A DNA stretch of 64,000 nt from Bordetella genomosp. 1 (GCF_002261335.1 NZ_NEVL01000002.1:62001-126000), one strand, 5' to 3'. Shown: positions 9,815-18,989, numbered from the stretch's first letter. The notes: a model not told the origin generated them from the sequence alone. Program-made: numbers and translations.

Positions 9815-10396
9815 ATGAGCGCCATCCCCCAACAAGTTCTGGCCCGCCAGAAAGCCACCCTGCAATCGATCGTTGCCGCCCAGTCGGCCGTGTTCAGCGG
9901 TTTCGAGAAGCTGATCGACCTGAATCTGAAGGTCGTGCGCGCCACCCTCGACGAAGCGGCCCTGAAGTCGCAGCAGGCCGTGGAACTGAAGGACCCGCAA
10001 GACGCCGCCGGCTACGCCAGCGCGCTGGTGCAACCGGGCGCCGAAAAGGCCCTGGCCTACGGCAAGCACGTGTACGACATCGTTGCCGGTGTGCAGGCCG
10101 ACCTGGCCAAGCTGGCCGAAGCGCAGATCGCCGAAAACCAGGCCCAGCTGCAGGACGCCGTCGAGCAGTTCTCGAAGAACGCGCCGACCGGTTCGGAGTC
10201 CGCTGTTGCCCTGATCAAGTCGTCGCTGGCTACCGCCAACAGCGCCTATGACTCGCTGACCAAGGCCGCCAAGCAGGCCGCCGAAGTCGCCGAATCGAAC
10301 CTGAACGCCGCCGCCAACGCGACGTTCAAGGCCGCCACCGACGCCGCCGATGCCGCCACGAAGGTTGCCGGTCGCGGCCGTCGCGCTGCCGCCTGA
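9815..10396 (+). CDS. phaP: phasin family protein
   Basis: A 193-residue phasin, a protein that coats polyhydroxyalkanoate granules in the cytoplasm. The N-terminal part (QQVLARQKATLQSIVAAQS, GFEKLIDLNLKVVRATLDE) matches the Phasin_2 domain; the rest is helical and rich in Ala and Lys, with a basic C-terminus (TKVAGRGRRAAA). A strong Shine-Dalgarno (AAGGAG) lies at good spacing before the ATG. No PHA synthase genes are next to it. A UUCG-loop terminator follows about 100 bases on. Confidence 0.9.
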   Translation: MSAIPQQVLARQKATLQSIVAAQSAVFSGFEKLIDLNLKVVRATLDEAALKSQQAVELKDPQDAAGYASALVQPGAEKALAYGKHVYDIVAGVQADLAKLAEAQIAENQAQLQDAVEQFSKNAPTGSESAVALIKSSLATANSAYDSLTKAAKQAAEVAESNLNAAANATFKAATDAADAATKVAGRGRRAAA

Positions 10397-10496
10397 GGCC
10401 GCTGCGCGACCCGGCCGCCGCCCCTGAGGTAGACCCTCGGTTGCGACGGCCCTCTCTGTGTAGTACCGTTGAGTGACAGAGCAGAGCTGGAATTAG

Positions 10497-10521
10497 GGCC
10501 ACCTTCGGGTGGCCTTTTTTT
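10497..10521 (+). terminator. rho-independent terminator of the phasin gene
   Basis: GGCCACC and GGTGGCC form a perfect 7-bp stem closed by a TTCG tetraloop and followed by seven T. Confidence 0.88.
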
Positions 10522-10610
10522 GTCCAGCGCGAATGTTGCGGCCCTTTTTTATGCGGCGCGTACCCGCCTCGTCGCCCTGGGCCCGGCTGCCGGGCCACGC
10601 GCCGCAAAAC

Positions 10611-10638
10611 AAAACAGCACCGCATGCGGTGCTGTTTT
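10611..10638 (-). terminator. hairpin terminator after pyrD
   Basis: AAAACAGCACCGC pairs with GCGGTGCTGTTTT, a long nearly perfect inverted repeat with A and T flanks on both sides. It lies 23 bases after the pyrD stop and can act in both directions. Confidence 0.8.
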
Positions 10639-10661
10639 GCATTCAGACGGCCAGGCGCGGC

Positions 10662-11705
10662 TCAGCGCCGGGCGAGCGCCTGCACGCACTCGGCCACCAG
10701 GGCCGGGCCGCGGTAGATGAGGCCGGTATAGAGCTGGACCGCGTCGGCGCCGGCGGCGATCTTCTCGCGCGCCTGCTTGCCCGACAGGATGCCGCCTACG
10801 CCGATGATCGCCATCGACGTGCCCACGCGCTGGCGCAGGCGTTCGATCACGGCCAGCGAGAGCTCGTGCACCGGCGCGCCGGACAGGCCGCCCGCCTCCT
10901 CGGCGTGCTGCAGGCCGGCGACCTTGTCGCGCGCCAGGGTGGTGTTGGTGGCGATCACGCCGTCCACGCCGTGCGCGAGCAGCGCGTCGGCGATCACGTC
11001 GATCTGCTCCTGCGTCAGGTCGGGCGCGATCTTCACCGCCAGCGGCACCTGGCGCTGGTGCTGCTGGGCCAGCTCGGCGCGCTTGTCGCGCAGTAGCGCC
11101 AGCAGTTGCGAGAGCTCGTCGCCGCCCTGCAGCGCGCGCAGGTTCTTGGTGTTGGGCGAGGAGATGTTGACCGTGATGTAGTCGGCGTGCGGATACACGC
11201 CCGCCAGGCCGATCAGGTAGTCGTCGGCGGCGCGCTCGATGGGGGTGTCGGCGTTCTTGCCGATGTTCAGCCCCAGGATGCCGCCCTGCTGGCGGAACGT
11301 GCTCTTCTGCACATTGGCCAGGAACGCGTCCAGGCCCTGGTTGTTGAAGCCCAGCCGGTTGATCAGCGCGTCGGCGCGCGGCAGGCGGAACATGCGCGGC
11401 TTGGGATTGCCGGGCTGCGCGCGCGGCGTCACCGTGCCCACTTCCACGAAGCCGAAGCCCAGGTTGCCGAGGGCGTCGACGTAGGCGCCGTTTTTGTCGA
11501 GACCGGCCGCCAGCCCGACGGGATTGCGCAGGCGCAGCCCCATCAGCGTGGTGGGCGCCTCGGGCTGCGCGTGCAGCATGCGGCGCGTGGCGCCGCAATC
11601 ATAAGCGCGCTGCAGCCCCGAGAGCGTGACCTCGTGGGCGGTTTCCGCATCCATGGCGAACAACGCCGTGCGGGCCAGGGGATAGGCGTGAAATAGGATA
11701 GACAT
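10662..11705 (-). CDS. pyrD: dihydroorotate dehydrogenase (quinone), class 2
   Basis: A 347-residue flavoprotein that oxidises dihydroorotate to orotate in pyrimidine synthesis, passing electrons to quinone at the inner membrane. The N-terminal [19 protein letters not shown] is the membrane-associating helix of class 2 enzymes. The core includes [42 protein letters not shown], and the FMN phosphate loops GVIATNTT and IIGVGGI. The ATG at MSILFHAY was chosen; the open frame extends upstream into bpt, but that translation is not protein-like. bpt lies 56 nt upstream. Confidence 0.95.
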   Translation of the reverse strand: MSILFHAYPLARTALFAMDAETAHEVTLSGLQRAYDCGATRRMLHAQPEAPTTLMGLRLRNPVGLAAGLDKNGAYVDALGNLGFGFVEVGTVTPRAQPGNPKPRMFRLPRADALINRLGFNNQGLDAFLANVQKSTFRQQGGILGLNIGKNADTPIERAADDYLIGLAGVYPHADYITVNISSPNTKNLRALQGGDELSQLLALLRDKRAELAQQHQRQVPLAVKIAPDLTQEQIDVIADALLAHGVDGVIATNTTLARDKVAGLQHAEEAGGLSGAPVHELSLAVIERLRQRVGTSMAIIGVGGILSGKQAREKIAAGADAVQLYTGLIYRGPALVAECVQALARR

Positions 11706-11761
11706 GAGGCGCAATTGTAGTGTGTCGGCGGCCGGCCGCGCACCTGTTGCGCGGGCGCCGC

Positions 11762-12502
11762 TCAGGCCGGGCCGGAGGCCGGCGTTTCGTCCTGCCAGGC
11801 GCCGTCGACCAACATCTGCAGCGGGCGGAAGCTGGCCTTGTAGGCCATCTTGCGGCTGTCCGCGATCCAGTAGCCGAGGTAGAGCCAGGGCAGCTCCAGC
11901 ATGCGGCACTGTTCGATCTGCCACATCACGCTGTAGGTGCCGAGGCTGCCGCGCAGCTCCGGATCGTAGAAGGTGTAGACCGACGACAGGCCGTCGTCGA
12001 GCACGTCGATGATGGACACCATGGCCAGGTGGCCGGCGGGCGTGCGGAACTCGACCAGGCGCGTGTTCACGCGCGTGGTCAGCAGGAACTGCGCGTACTG
12101 CGTGCGGCTGTCTTCGTCCATGCCGCCGCCGGGGTGGCGGCCCTGCTGGTAGCGGGTGTAGAGCTCGTAGTGTTCGGGCGACCAGGCCAGCTCGGCCACC
12201 AGCGGGCGCAGGGTGTCGTGCGCGCGCCAGGCCCGGCGCTGGCTGCGGCTCGCCGCATAGCGCGCGGTATCGACGCGCACCGGAATACAGGCGCGGCAGT
12301 TGTCGCAATGGGGCCGGTAGGTGAACAGGCCGCTGCGGCGAAAGCCCTGCTCGACCAGTTGGGAATAGGTGCCGGCGTTGATCAGGTGGCCCGGCGCGGC
12401 GACCTGCGAGCGCGCCTGGCGGCCGGGCAGGTAGCTGCACGGGTAGGGCGCGGTGGCGTAGAACTGCAGCGTGGAGAAGGGGAGTTCTTTGAGCTGGCTC
12501 AT
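11762..12502 (-). CDS. bpt: aspartate/glutamate leucyltransferase (Bpt type)
   Basis: A 246-residue cytoplasmic enzyme that transfers leucine from Leu-tRNA to N-terminal Asp or Glu of proteins, marking them for ClpAP degradation (N-end rule). The N-terminal Cys-rich portion ([34 protein letters not shown]) and the GCN5-like region ([21 protein letters not shown]) match arginyltransferase-like Bpt proteins. The start at [15 protein letters not shown] was chosen over an ATG 45 nt upstream. It sits next to aat, whose product performs the companion reaction on Arg or Lys N-termini. Confidence 0.92.
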   Translation of the reverse strand: MSQLKELPFSTLQFYATAPYPCSYLPGRQARSQVAAPGHLINAGTYSQLVEQGFRRSGLFTYRPHCDNCRACIPVRVDTARYAASRSQRRAWRAHDTLRPLVAELAWSPEHYELYTRYQQGRHPGGGMDEDSRTQYAQFLLTTRVNTRLVEFRTPAGHLAMVSIIDVLDDGLSSVYTFYDPELRGSLGTYSVMWQIEQCRMLELPWLYLGYWIADSRKMAYKASFRPLQMLVDGAWQDETPASGPA

Positions 12503-12587
12503 CGAAGCGGCCGGAGAGGGCCCGACAGCGTCGGGCCGGTTCGGCACATATTAACGCCGAACCACCGCGCTGGCAGCAGCGGGAAAG

Positions 12588-13343
12588 TCAGGGACGGGGC
12601 GCCTCGGGCAGCGGATGCAGGCTGCCTTCGGTGTCGAGCCAGCCCGGGCGCCACGTCAGCGGCGGATGCGTGACCGCCTCGCGGACATGGCGCAGGAAAT
12701 GCGAGCGCGGCACCGGCCGCGCACCCAGGCTGGCGAGGTGGCTGGTCTGTTGCTGGCAGTCGATCCAGGCCACGCCCTGGCGCTGCAGGAACGCCACCAG
12801 ATGGGCCAGCGCGATCTTGGAGGCGTCGGTTGCGTGCGCAAACATCGACTCGCCAAAGAACATCGTGCCCAGGTTCACGCCATACAGGCCGCCCGCCAGT
12901 TCGCCGTCGATCCAGGTTTCGATGCTGTGGGCCTGGCCGGCGCGATGCCAGCCGATATAGGCGTCTTGAACGTGTTGCGTGATCCAGGTGCCGTGCTGCG
13001 TCTTGCGCGTGCCGGCGCAGGCACGGATGACCTCGGCAAATGCGGTGTCGACGCGCACCTGCAGCGCGGCCTGCGGCCCCTGCATGCGGCCGAGCTGGCG
13101 CAGGCGCTTGCGCAGGCTGTGCGAGGGGGCGAAGTCGGCGCACGGCAGCACCATGCGCGGATCGGGGCTCCACCACAACACCGGCTCGCCCTCGGAATAC
13201 CAGGGAAAGATGCCGTTGGAATAGGCCTGGCGCAGCCGCGTCACGTTGAGCTCGCCGCCCGCGGCCAGCAGGCCGTCGGGCTCGCTCAGGGCGGTCTCGG
13301 GAGGCGGGAAAGGCGCGTCGGCGGCCAGCCAGGGCAGCTTCAA
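12588..13343 (-). CDS. aat: leucyl/phenylalanyl-tRNA--protein transferase
   Basis: A 251-residue enzyme adding Leu or Phe to proteins with N-terminal Arg or Lys in the N-end rule pathway. Motifs: [58 protein letters not shown] and [14 protein letters not shown]. The start is a TTG at 13341-13343, five bases after the NUDIX stop; no ATG exists between the stop and the conserved N-terminus ([15 protein letters not shown]). The short spacing points to translational coupling with the NUDIX gene. Confidence 0.92.
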   Translation of the reverse strand: MKLPWLAADAPFPPPETALSEPDGLLAAGGELNVTRLRQAYSNGIFPWYSEGEPVLWWSPDPRMVLPCADFAPSHSLRKRLRQLGRMQGPQAALQVRVDTAFAEVIRACAGTRKTQHGTWITQHVQDAYIGWHRAGQAHSIETWIDGELAGGLYGVNLGTMFFGESMFAHATDASKIALAHLVAFLQRQGVAWIDCQQQTSHLASLGARPVPRSHFLRHVREAVTHPPLTWRPGWLDTEGSLHPLPEAPRP

Positions 13344-13347
13344 GATC

Positions 13348-13923
13348 TCAGCGGTGCGATTCGAGCGTGTAGTGATGCATGCGCAGCGTGCCGGCGCGCC
13401 GGTCTTCCAGGAAGCGTTCCAGCGTGGTGGCGACGGTGCGGAAGGACAGTTCGTCCCAGGGGATCTCGGCTTCGCTGAAGAAGCGCGCCTCCAGGCTTTC
13501 GGGGCCGGGGTCGAGCGCATCGCTCAGGCACTCGGCCAGATAGAAGATGTGGACCTGCTCGACCTGCGGCACGTCGATGATGGTGTAGAGCTCGCCCAGC
13601 TTGATGCGAGCGCCGGATTCCTCGAGGGTCTCGCGCGCGGCGCCCTGTGCCGTGCTTTCGCCCAGCTCCATGAAGCCGGCGGGCAGCGTCCAGGTGTCGT
13701 AGCGCGGCTCGATGGCGCGGCGGCACAGCAGGATGCGGTCGCCCCAGACCGGCACGGTGCCGACCACCATGCGGGGGTTCTGGTAGTGGATCGCGCCGCA
13801 GTGGTCGCAGACGTCGCGCTCGCGGTTGTCCCCTTCCGGCACGCGGTGCGCAACGGGCGAGCCGCACTGGCTGCAGAAGCGCGCACGGCGCGGAGCGGGG
13901 AAGTAGCGTATGGGCGAAGTCAT
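13348..13923 (-). CDS. NUDIX hydrolase with zinc ribbon (NudC-like)
   Basis: A 191-residue pyrophosphohydrolase. An N-terminal zinc ribbon (FCSQCGSP ... [12 protein letters not shown]) precedes the Nudix domain. The Nudix box is seen as [22 protein letters not shown], with the catalytic REtxEE core. This layout resembles NADH pyrophosphatase-like and ADP-ribose pyrophosphatases that cleave nucleoside diphosphates linked to another group. Its start overlaps the stop of the upstream LysR gene by four bases (ATGA), so it is coupled to it, and it is followed closely by aat. Confidence 0.9.
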   Translation of the reverse strand: MTSPIRYFPAPRRARFCSQCGSPVAHRVPEGDNRERDVCDHCGAIHYQNPRMVVGTVPVWGDRILLCRRAIEPRYDTWTLPAGFMELGESTAQGAARETLEESGARIKLGELYTIIDVPQVEQVHIFYLAECLSDALDPGPESLEARFFSEAEIPWDELSFRTVATTLERFLEDRRAGTLRMHHYTLESHR

Positions 13924-14861
13924 GAATCCGATTCTACCGGTTGCGCGCCGTTGCGGGAGGCCCGGCTCGACCCGGATGCGCCGCCGAAACGCGCCTCCAG
14001 ATGTTCCACGAAGGATCGCACCTTGGGCGAGAGCAGGCGCCGGTGCGGATACACGGCGACCATGGTGAGGGGCGTGTGGCGATAGTCGGTGAGCAGCGGA
14101 ACGAGCCGGCCGGCGCGCACGTCTTCGCCCACCAGGAAGTCGGGCTGCAGGATGATGCCGTGGCCCGCCAGCGCGGCGGTGCGCAGCACGTCGCCGTTGT
14201 TGGCGCGGAAGGCCGGCGTGATGCGGATCACGTGGACGTGGCCGTCGCGCTCGAAGTGCCAGTCGTTGCCGGTGCTGGCATAGCTGTAGTGCAGGCAGCG
14301 ATGCTGCCGCAGCGCCTCGGGTTCGCGCGGGGTGCCGTGACGCTTGAGGTAGGCGGGCGCGGCGCACACCACGAGCTGCTGCGGCGCCAGTGGGCGGGCC
14401 ACCAGCGAAGAGTCGTGCAGCGGGCCGATGCGCACCGCCACGTCGTAGCCTTCCTCCACCAGGTCCACCACGCGGTCGTTCAGGTCGAGGTCGATCACCA
14501 CCTGCGGATAGGCCGCCAGATATTCCGCGATGGCGGGGCCCAGGTTGAGCACGCCGAACGACACCGGGGCGCTGACGCGCAACCGTCCTGTGGGCTGGCG
14601 GCCCTGCACCTGCAGAGCCAGGTCCAGCTCGGCGAGATCGCCCAGGATCGGGCGGATGCGTTCGAGAAAGGCGCGGCCGGCGTCGGTGAGGGAGAGCTTG
14701 CGGGTGGTGCGATTGAGCAGCCTCACCCCGTATTTCTGCTCGAGAAACGCTACCTGCCGCGTGACGACCGAGCGGGCCAGGCCGGCCTTTTCGGCGGCCG
14801 CGGCGAACGAGCCGAGCTCGATCACCTTGGCGAAGGTCTGCATGGCGGTGACCGTGTCCAT
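13920..14861 (-). CDS. LysR family transcriptional regulator
   Basis: A 313-residue regulator with an N-terminal winged HTH (MDTVTAMQTFAKVIELGSF, then AAAAEKAGLARSVVTRQV) and a C-terminal substrate-binding domain (RLRVSAPVSFGVLNLGP at its start). It resembles the DsdA/CrgA-like subgroup. It is divergent from doxX and may repress or activate it from the 136-base gap between them. The gene overlaps the NUDIX gene downstream by four bases. Confidence 0.9.
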   Translation of the reverse strand: MDTVTAMQTFAKVIELGSFAAAAEKAGLARSVVTRQVAFLEQKYGVRLLNRTTRKLSLTDAGRAFLERIRPILGDLAELDLALQVQGRQPTGRLRVSAPVSFGVLNLGPAIAEYLAAYPQVVIDLDLNDRVVDLVEEGYDVAVRIGPLHDSSLVARPLAPQQLVVCAAPAYLKRHGTPREPEALRQHRCLHYSYASTGNDWHFERDGHVHVIRITPAFRANNGDVLRTAALAGHGIILQPDFLVGEDVRAGRLVPLLTDYRHTPLTMVAVYPHRRLLSPKVRSFVEHLEARFGGASGSSRASRNGAQPVESDS

Positions 14862-14997
14862 GGGGGCTCCGGGGCGGCGTTGTTTCGGTTTGGGGAATAA
14901 TTATTTGCAATTCTGCATGTTTATCTTGTTTTTAGGAATCGACAGAATGCCGCCATCGCTGTTTTCGCGATGTCCCGGTTCCGAGTTGGAGATAACA

Positions 14998-15405
14998 ATG
15001 ATCGATTCCCGCACTGCCCCTTACGCCGCGCTGCTGTTGCGCCTGGCCCTGGGCGTCATGTACCTGGCCCACGGCCTCACCAAGCTGCTGGTGTTCACCC
15101 TGCCGGGCACGGCAACATTCTTCGCCAGCATCGGCTTTGCCGGCTGGCTGGCCTATCCGGTCACCGCCTTCGAGATCATCGGCGGGCTGTTCCTGATCGC
15201 GGGCGTGCTGCCGCGCTGGGTGGCGGCGATCGGTGCGATCCAGTTGCTGGTCGCGGCCAGCGTGCACTTCGGCAATGGCTGGGGCTTCGCCAGCCCGAAT
15301 GGCGGCTGGGAGTACCCGGTGTTCCTGGCGGTGACGGCCGCGGCGCTGGCCCTGCTGGGCGACGGCAAGTTCGTGCTGGTGCGCAGCGGCCGCAAGTCAG
15401 CCTGA
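14998..15405 (+). CDS. DoxX family membrane protein
   Basis: A 135-residue inner-membrane protein with four hydrophobic helices. The start APYAALLLRLALGVMYLAHG and the AYPVTAFEIIGGLFLIAGV segment fit the DoxX family. Relatives are linked to thiosulfate:quinone oxidoreductase or redox stress, but the role of this subgroup is open. It is divergent from a LysR gene, which is a common arrangement for this family. A terminator lies 18 bases after the stop. Confidence 0.88.
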   Translation: MIDSRTAPYAALLLRLALGVMYLAHGLTKLLVFTLPGTATFFASIGFAGWLAYPVTAFEIIGGLFLIAGVLPRWVAAIGAIQLLVAASVHFGNGWGFASPNGGWEYPVFLAVTAAALALLGDGKFVLVRSGRKSA

Positions 15406-15423
15406 GCGCCTGCCCGCGCAACG

Positions 15424-15451
15424 AAAAACCGCGCCCGGGGGCGCGGTTTTT
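15424..15451 (+). terminator. bidirectional terminator between doxX and the next gene
   Basis: AAAAACCGCGCCC pairs with GGCGCGGTTTTT across a GGG loop. It serves the convergent genes on both sides; its right end touches the stop codon of the leftward gene. Confidence 0.85.
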
Positions 15452-16045
15452 CTATGCTTCGGGCCGGGCCACGAAGCCCAGCCGCGCGGGCAGGTCGGCC
15501 CGCGCCACGGTGCGCAGGGGCGCGGGCTCGGGATAGGCCGGATGGCGGATGTGCAGCGTCTCGGGGCTCGGCGCGGACGACTCCAGGCTGTCCCACAGCG
15601 GCGTGCCATCGGCGAGCGTGAGCGTGTCGATCACGCCGGCCAGGTCACGGTCTTCGACGGCGCCCGGGCCGGCGTCGGTGCTGGCATAGAGGTGGCCGTT
15701 TTCGTCGAGCCACCAGGCGGTGATGGCCTGGATCGCCCGGCCGGTGTGCGTGCGCAGCCCCGCGCCGCGCTCGGCGCCACGCAGGATGTAGGGCGCGGCA
15801 TCGATGCGCACGTACACGCGTTGCGGGCCGTTCTGGAAAAACCAGCGGCCGTCGGCGTCGTGCTCGAAATTGCGTTCGATGAAGGCGATGATCTGCGGGC
15901 TGCTGATCGACTCGCCCGGGCCGCCGTCGGCGGCGGTGCCGCCCGGATGCAGGTGCCAGCGGCCGCGCGCGTCGAGCGACAACCAGCCGGCCACGGCGGG
16001 CACGTTGGGCCATTTGACCAGGGCGGCTTTGACGTCTTCATCCAT
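15452..16045 (-). CDS. conserved protein of unknown function (DUF2946-like in Bordetella annotation)
   Basis: A 197-residue protein that I recognise only as a conserved beta-proteobacterial family. Features: VKWPNVPAVAGWLSLDARGR, FIERNFEHDADGRWFFQNGP and RVYVRIDAAPYIL. No signal peptide, membrane segment or catalytic motif is visible. The DUF label is from memory and uncertain. The start at MDEDVKAALVKWPN was chosen, since homologues begin there. Confidence 0.7.
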   Translation of the reverse strand: MDEDVKAALVKWPNVPAVAGWLSLDARGRWHLHPGGTAADGGPGESISSPQIIAFIERNFEHDADGRWFFQNGPQRVYVRIDAAPYILRGAERGAGLRTHTGRAIQAITAWWLDENGHLYASTDAGPGAVEDRDLAGVIDTLTLADGTPLWDSLESSAPSPETLHIRHPAYPEPAPLRTVARADLPARLGFVARPEA

Positions 16046-16112
16046 GCGGGAGCTCGATTCTGCAGACCGGCGCGGCGCGCCTGGACACATTATAAAAAGG
16101 GCAGGGCGCCGC

Positions 16113-16439
16113 TCACGGCTGGATGACGATGGCGGGCGGCTGGATCACGATGGCCGGGCTGACCGGCGTCACATATTGCTGCGGATAGACGGCCTGCGGG
16201 TAGCCATATTCGGGCCGGCATTTGCGCTTTTCTTCGTAGCGGCCGTCTTTCTTCCACTTGCGCTCGACCTTGCAGGCGCCATCGTAATAGGTCTGCTTGG
16301 CTTCGCCGCGATGGTGGTGGCGATGACGGTGATCGTCGCGGTCCGCCCAGGCGGCGGCGGGCACACAGGCCACGGTGAGCACGGCGAGCCATTGTCCGAG
16401 GCGGCGGCGCGCAGCGTGCGGGAAAGTCGATTCTTGCAT
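16113..16439 (-). CDS. small exported protein, His-rich and basic
   Basis: A 108-residue secreted protein of unknown function. The N-terminus has a Sec signal: a basic start (MQESTFPHAARRR), a hydrophobic stretch (LGQWLAVLTVACVPAAAWA) and an AxA-type cleavage site. The mature part begins DRDDHRHRHHHRGE, a histidine-rich segment that could bind metal, and ends with a repeated AIVIQPP. Two cysteines could form a disulfide. I chose the ATG just before the signal peptide over longer in-frame starts. Confidence 0.65.
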   Translation of the reverse strand: MQESTFPHAARRRLGQWLAVLTVACVPAAAWADRDDHRHRHHHRGEAKQTYYDGACKVERKWKKDGRYEEKRKCRPEYGYPQAVYPQQYVTPVSPAIVIQPPAIVIQP

Positions 16440-16559
16440 GAGGGCAACGCCAGGCTGGCGCGTAGTCGTCAACGGTTTGTAAGGTAACAAGCCGTCCACG
16501 AACCGGGCGTACGCAAGCGTGCGCAAGGGTAACCAGATGCAGGGGGGCGGGCTGCGCGC

Positions 16560-16799
16560 TCAGTAGTGCGGCGGGAGCTCGTCGCGCAGGCTGCGGAACG
16601 TGCCGGGCGCATTGCTGCCCTGTTCGCGCAACTCGTGTACCTCGCGCGCCAGTGCCTCGATCTGCTGTTGTTGGCGCGCGATGATGGCGTTGAGGCTGTC
16701 GAGCAGGTCTTCGGCAAAGCTGAACTTGATCTCGAGCTCGGTCAGGCGCGCCTGCGTCTGCTGCAGCGTTTCTTCGGGGGTGGGAGTCGCGGTATTCAT
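16560..16799 (-). CDS. slyX: SlyX family protein
   Basis: A 79-residue coiled-coil protein. LTELEIKFSFAEDLLDSLN and IIARQQQQIEALAREVHEL followed by a C-terminal DELPPHY are the SlyX signature. In E. coli slyX neighbours slyD but its role is unknown. It is divergent from the ilvA leader region, with 69 bases between the starts. Confidence 0.88.
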   Translation of the reverse strand: MNTATPTPEETLQQTQARLTELEIKFSFAEDLLDSLNAIIARQQQQIEALAREVHELREQGSNAPGTFRSLRDELPPHY

Positions 16800-16868
16800 A
16801 GGGTGGGGTGGGCCGGGGCGGCCGGTGTCGTTTGACGGGCTGGATAAAAGGGTCTAAGGTCTAGCCCC

Positions 16869-16946
16869 ATGGACGTCCGCCCGACCTTTCTTGCTGCAAG
16901 CATTATTACCGCCATTATCCACATGGCGGGTCAGGCCACGAAATAG
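16869..16946 (+). CDS. ilvA leader peptide (isoleucine attenuator)
   Basis: A 25-codon open frame beginning ATG and ending TAG, encoding MDVRPTFLAAS then IITAII and a short tail. Four of six consecutive codons (16902-16919) are isoleucine, the end product of the pathway that IlvA begins. An AAGG lies 9 bases before the ATG. It sits just before a terminator and 82 bases before ilvA. It is the sensor of the attenuator: slow translation of the Ile codons would signal low charged tRNA-Ile. Direct from sequence; function by analogy with ilv and thr leaders. Confidence 0.82.
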   Translation: MDVRPTFLAASIITAIIHMAGQATK

Positions 16947-16992
16947 TCCAAGCAATTTCAAAGAACCCGCCCCCGAGGCGGGTTCTTTTTTT
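16909..16992 (+). promoter_or_regulatory. attenuator with alternative hairpins before ilvA
   Basis: Three mutually exclusive pairings can be drawn. First, CCGCCA (16909-16914) with TGGCGG (16924-16929), inside the leader peptide. Second, the antiterminator GGCGGGT (16925-16931) with ACCCGCC (16965-16971). Third, the terminator GAACCCGCC (16963-16971) with GGCGGGTTC (16977-16985), followed by seven T. A ribosome stalled on the Ile codons covers the first arm, frees the second pairing and blocks the terminator. No other plus-strand gene lies upstream that this terminator could serve. Confidence 0.82.
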
Positions 16993-17027
16993 CTGTCTCG
17001 TGGGCGCTGCCGAAACCAGGAGCCCCC

Positions 17028-18596
17028 ATGTACGACACCGCCGAAGAACCCGCCACCCGCCCCGCCGCCGATCCCGTCGATCTGGCCGCGCACTACGCCC
17101 GCAAGACGCTGAACGCGCCGGTCTACGACGTCGCCATCCAGACGCCGCTCTCGCCCGCGCCGCGCCTGTCACGCCAACTCGGATGCGAGGTGCTGCTCAA
17201 GCGCGAAGACCTGCAACCCGTCTATTCCTTCAAGCTGCGCGGCGCGTATAACCGGGTGATGCAGCTGAGCCCGGCGGAACGCGCGCGCGGCGTGATCGCG
17301 GCGTCCGCCGGCAATCATGCGCAGGGCCTGGCGCTGGCCGCGAAGAAGCTGGGCATCGAGGCCACCATCGTGATGCCGCGCACCGCGCCCGAGCTGAAGG
17401 TGCAGGGCGTGCTGTCTCATGGTGCGCGCGCCCTGTTGCATGGCGACGCCTTTCCCGAGGCGCTGGCGCATGCGCAGGCGCTGGCACGCGAACAGGGCCT
17501 GGTGTTCATCCCGCCCTACGACGACCCGGACGTGATTGCGGGGCAGGGCACGGTGGCGATGGAGATCCTGCGCCAGCATCCGGGCCGGCTGGACGCGATC
17601 TTCGTGCCGGTCGGCGGAGGCAGCCTCGCCGCAGGCGTGGCGGCGTATGTGAAGCACGTGCGCCCGGAGGTGAAGGTGATCGCGGTCGAGCCGGCCGATT
17701 CCAATTGCCTGCAGGCGGCGATGGCGGCGGGCGAGCGCGTGGTGCTGGAGCGCGTGGGCGCGTTTGCCGACGGTGTCGCGGTGGCGCAGGTCGGCGCGTA
17801 TACCTTCGAGGTCTGCCGCCGCTACGTGGACGACGTGATCCTGGTGAGCGCCGACGAGATCTGTGCCGCGATCAAGGACATCTACGACGACACGCGCTCC
17901 ATCACGGAACCCGCCGGCGCGCTCGCGGTGGCCGGCCTGCGCCGCTATGCCCAGTCGCGCGATGCGAGCGGGCAGGTACTGGTGGCGATCGATTCCGGCG
18001 CCAACATCAATTTCGACCGCCTGCGCCACGTGACCGAGCGCGCCACGCTGGGCGAGCAGCGCGAGGCCCTGATCGCGGTCACGATTCCCGAGCAGCCGGG
18101 CAGCTTTCGCGCCTTCTGCGAGGCGCTGGGATCGCGCCAGATCACGGAATTCAACTACCGCTACCACGCGGGTGCCGACGCGCAGATATTCGTGGGCGTG
18201 CAGACCCATCCCGAACGCGACCCGCGCGATCGCCTCGTGGCGGGGCTGCGCGACAAGGGCTTTGCGGTGCTGGACCTGACCGACAACGAGCTGGCCAAGC
18301 TGCACGTGCGCCATATGGTGGGAGGCCGCGCCGACCGGATCGAGGACGAGCGTGTCTATCGCTTCGAGTTTCCGGAGCGGCCGGGCGCGCTGTTCGATTT
18401 TCTGAGCAAGCTGGGCGGCCGCTGGAACATCACCATGTTCCATTACCGCAATCACGGTGCGGCCGAGGGGCGCGCGGTGGCCGGGCTGCAGGTGCCGGCC
18501 GACGAGCTGGCCAGGCTGCCGGCCGTGCTGGACGCGGTGGGCTATCCCTATTGGGACGAGACCGACAACCCGGCCTATCGCCTGTTCATACGCTGA
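17028..18596 (+). CDS. ilvA: threonine ammonia-lyase, biosynthetic
   Basis: A 522-residue PLP enzyme that deaminates threonine to 2-oxobutanoate, the first step towards isoleucine. The catalytic domain holds the PLP lysine (K69 in VYSFKLRGAYN), the SAGNHAQG loop and the glycine-rich VPVGGGSLAAGVA. Two C-terminal ACT-like regulatory domains begin near LIAVTIPEQPGSF and YRFEFPERPGALF and bind isoleucine and valine. Length matches E. coli IlvA. A clear AGGAG precedes the ATG. It is controlled by the upstream Ile-leader attenuator. Confidence 0.95.
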   Translation: MYDTAEEPATRPAADPVDLAAHYARKTLNAPVYDVAIQTPLSPAPRLSRQLGCEVLLKREDLQPVYSFKLRGAYNRVMQLSPAERARGVIAASAGNHAQGLALAAKKLGIEATIVMPRTAPELKVQGVLSHGARALLHGDAFPEALAHAQALAREQGLVFIPPYDDPDVIAGQGTVAMEILRQHPGRLDAIFVPVGGGSLAAGVAAYVKHVRPEVKVIAVEPADSNCLQAAMAAGERVVLERVGAFADGVAVAQVGAYTFEVCRRYVDDVILVSADEICAAIKDIYDDTRSITEPAGALAVAGLRRYAQSRDASGQVLVAIDSGANINFDRLRHVTERATLGEQREALIAVTIPEQPGSFRAFCEALGSRQITEFNYRYHAGADAQIFVGVQTHPERDPRDRLVAGLRDKGFAVLDLTDNELAKLHVRHMVGGRADRIEDERVYRFEFPERPGALFDFLSKLGGRWNITMFHYRNHGAAEGRAVAGLQVPADELARLPAVLDAVGYPYWDETDNPAYRLFIR

Positions 18597-18608
18597 GCCG
18601 CGCGGGCC

Positions 18609-18989
18609 TCAGACCGTGAAGCGGCTGCGGCCCAGCAGGCGCAGCGCCACGTGGCGGCCGGTGCTCATGAACGGATAGAGGGCGCGCGACAGGCAGGCGT
18701 TGCTGAACACCATGGCATTGAATTGATTGAACAGGTCATTGCCGGAGGACAGCAGCGCCAGCCGGTTCACGCAGTCGGCGCCGAAGTAATCCTGGCCGTC
18801 GAGATGCAGCAGCATGCCCTTGTCGAGGTCGTAGCCTTGCTCGGCATAGGTGCGCGCGAGCTCCGGATGCTCGCGCACGTTGAGCAGGTCGACCTGCCCC
18901 ACCGCCTGGCGCAGGCGCACGAGCTTCACGTAGTTGCTGCAGAACGGGCAATCGCCGTCGTAGAGCAGGAAGTTGCGGGACGGGGACAT
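18609..18989 (-). CDS. thiol-disulfide oxidoreductase DCC family protein
   Basis: A 126-residue protein with the family hallmark FLLYDGDCPFCSNYVKLVR; DxxCPFC contains the redox pair. Members are thioredoxin-fold-like proteins of unknown physiological partner. The start at MSPSRNFLLYDGD was chosen because family members begin within ten residues of this motif. It is convergent with ilvA, and only 12 bases separate the stops. Confidence 0.87.
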   Translation of the reverse strand: MSPSRNFLLYDGDCPFCSNYVKLVRLRQAVGQVDLLNVREHPELARTYAEQGYDLDKGMLLHLDGQDYFGADCVNRLALLSSGNDLFNQFNAMVFSNACLSRALYPFMSTGRHVALRLLGRSRFTV

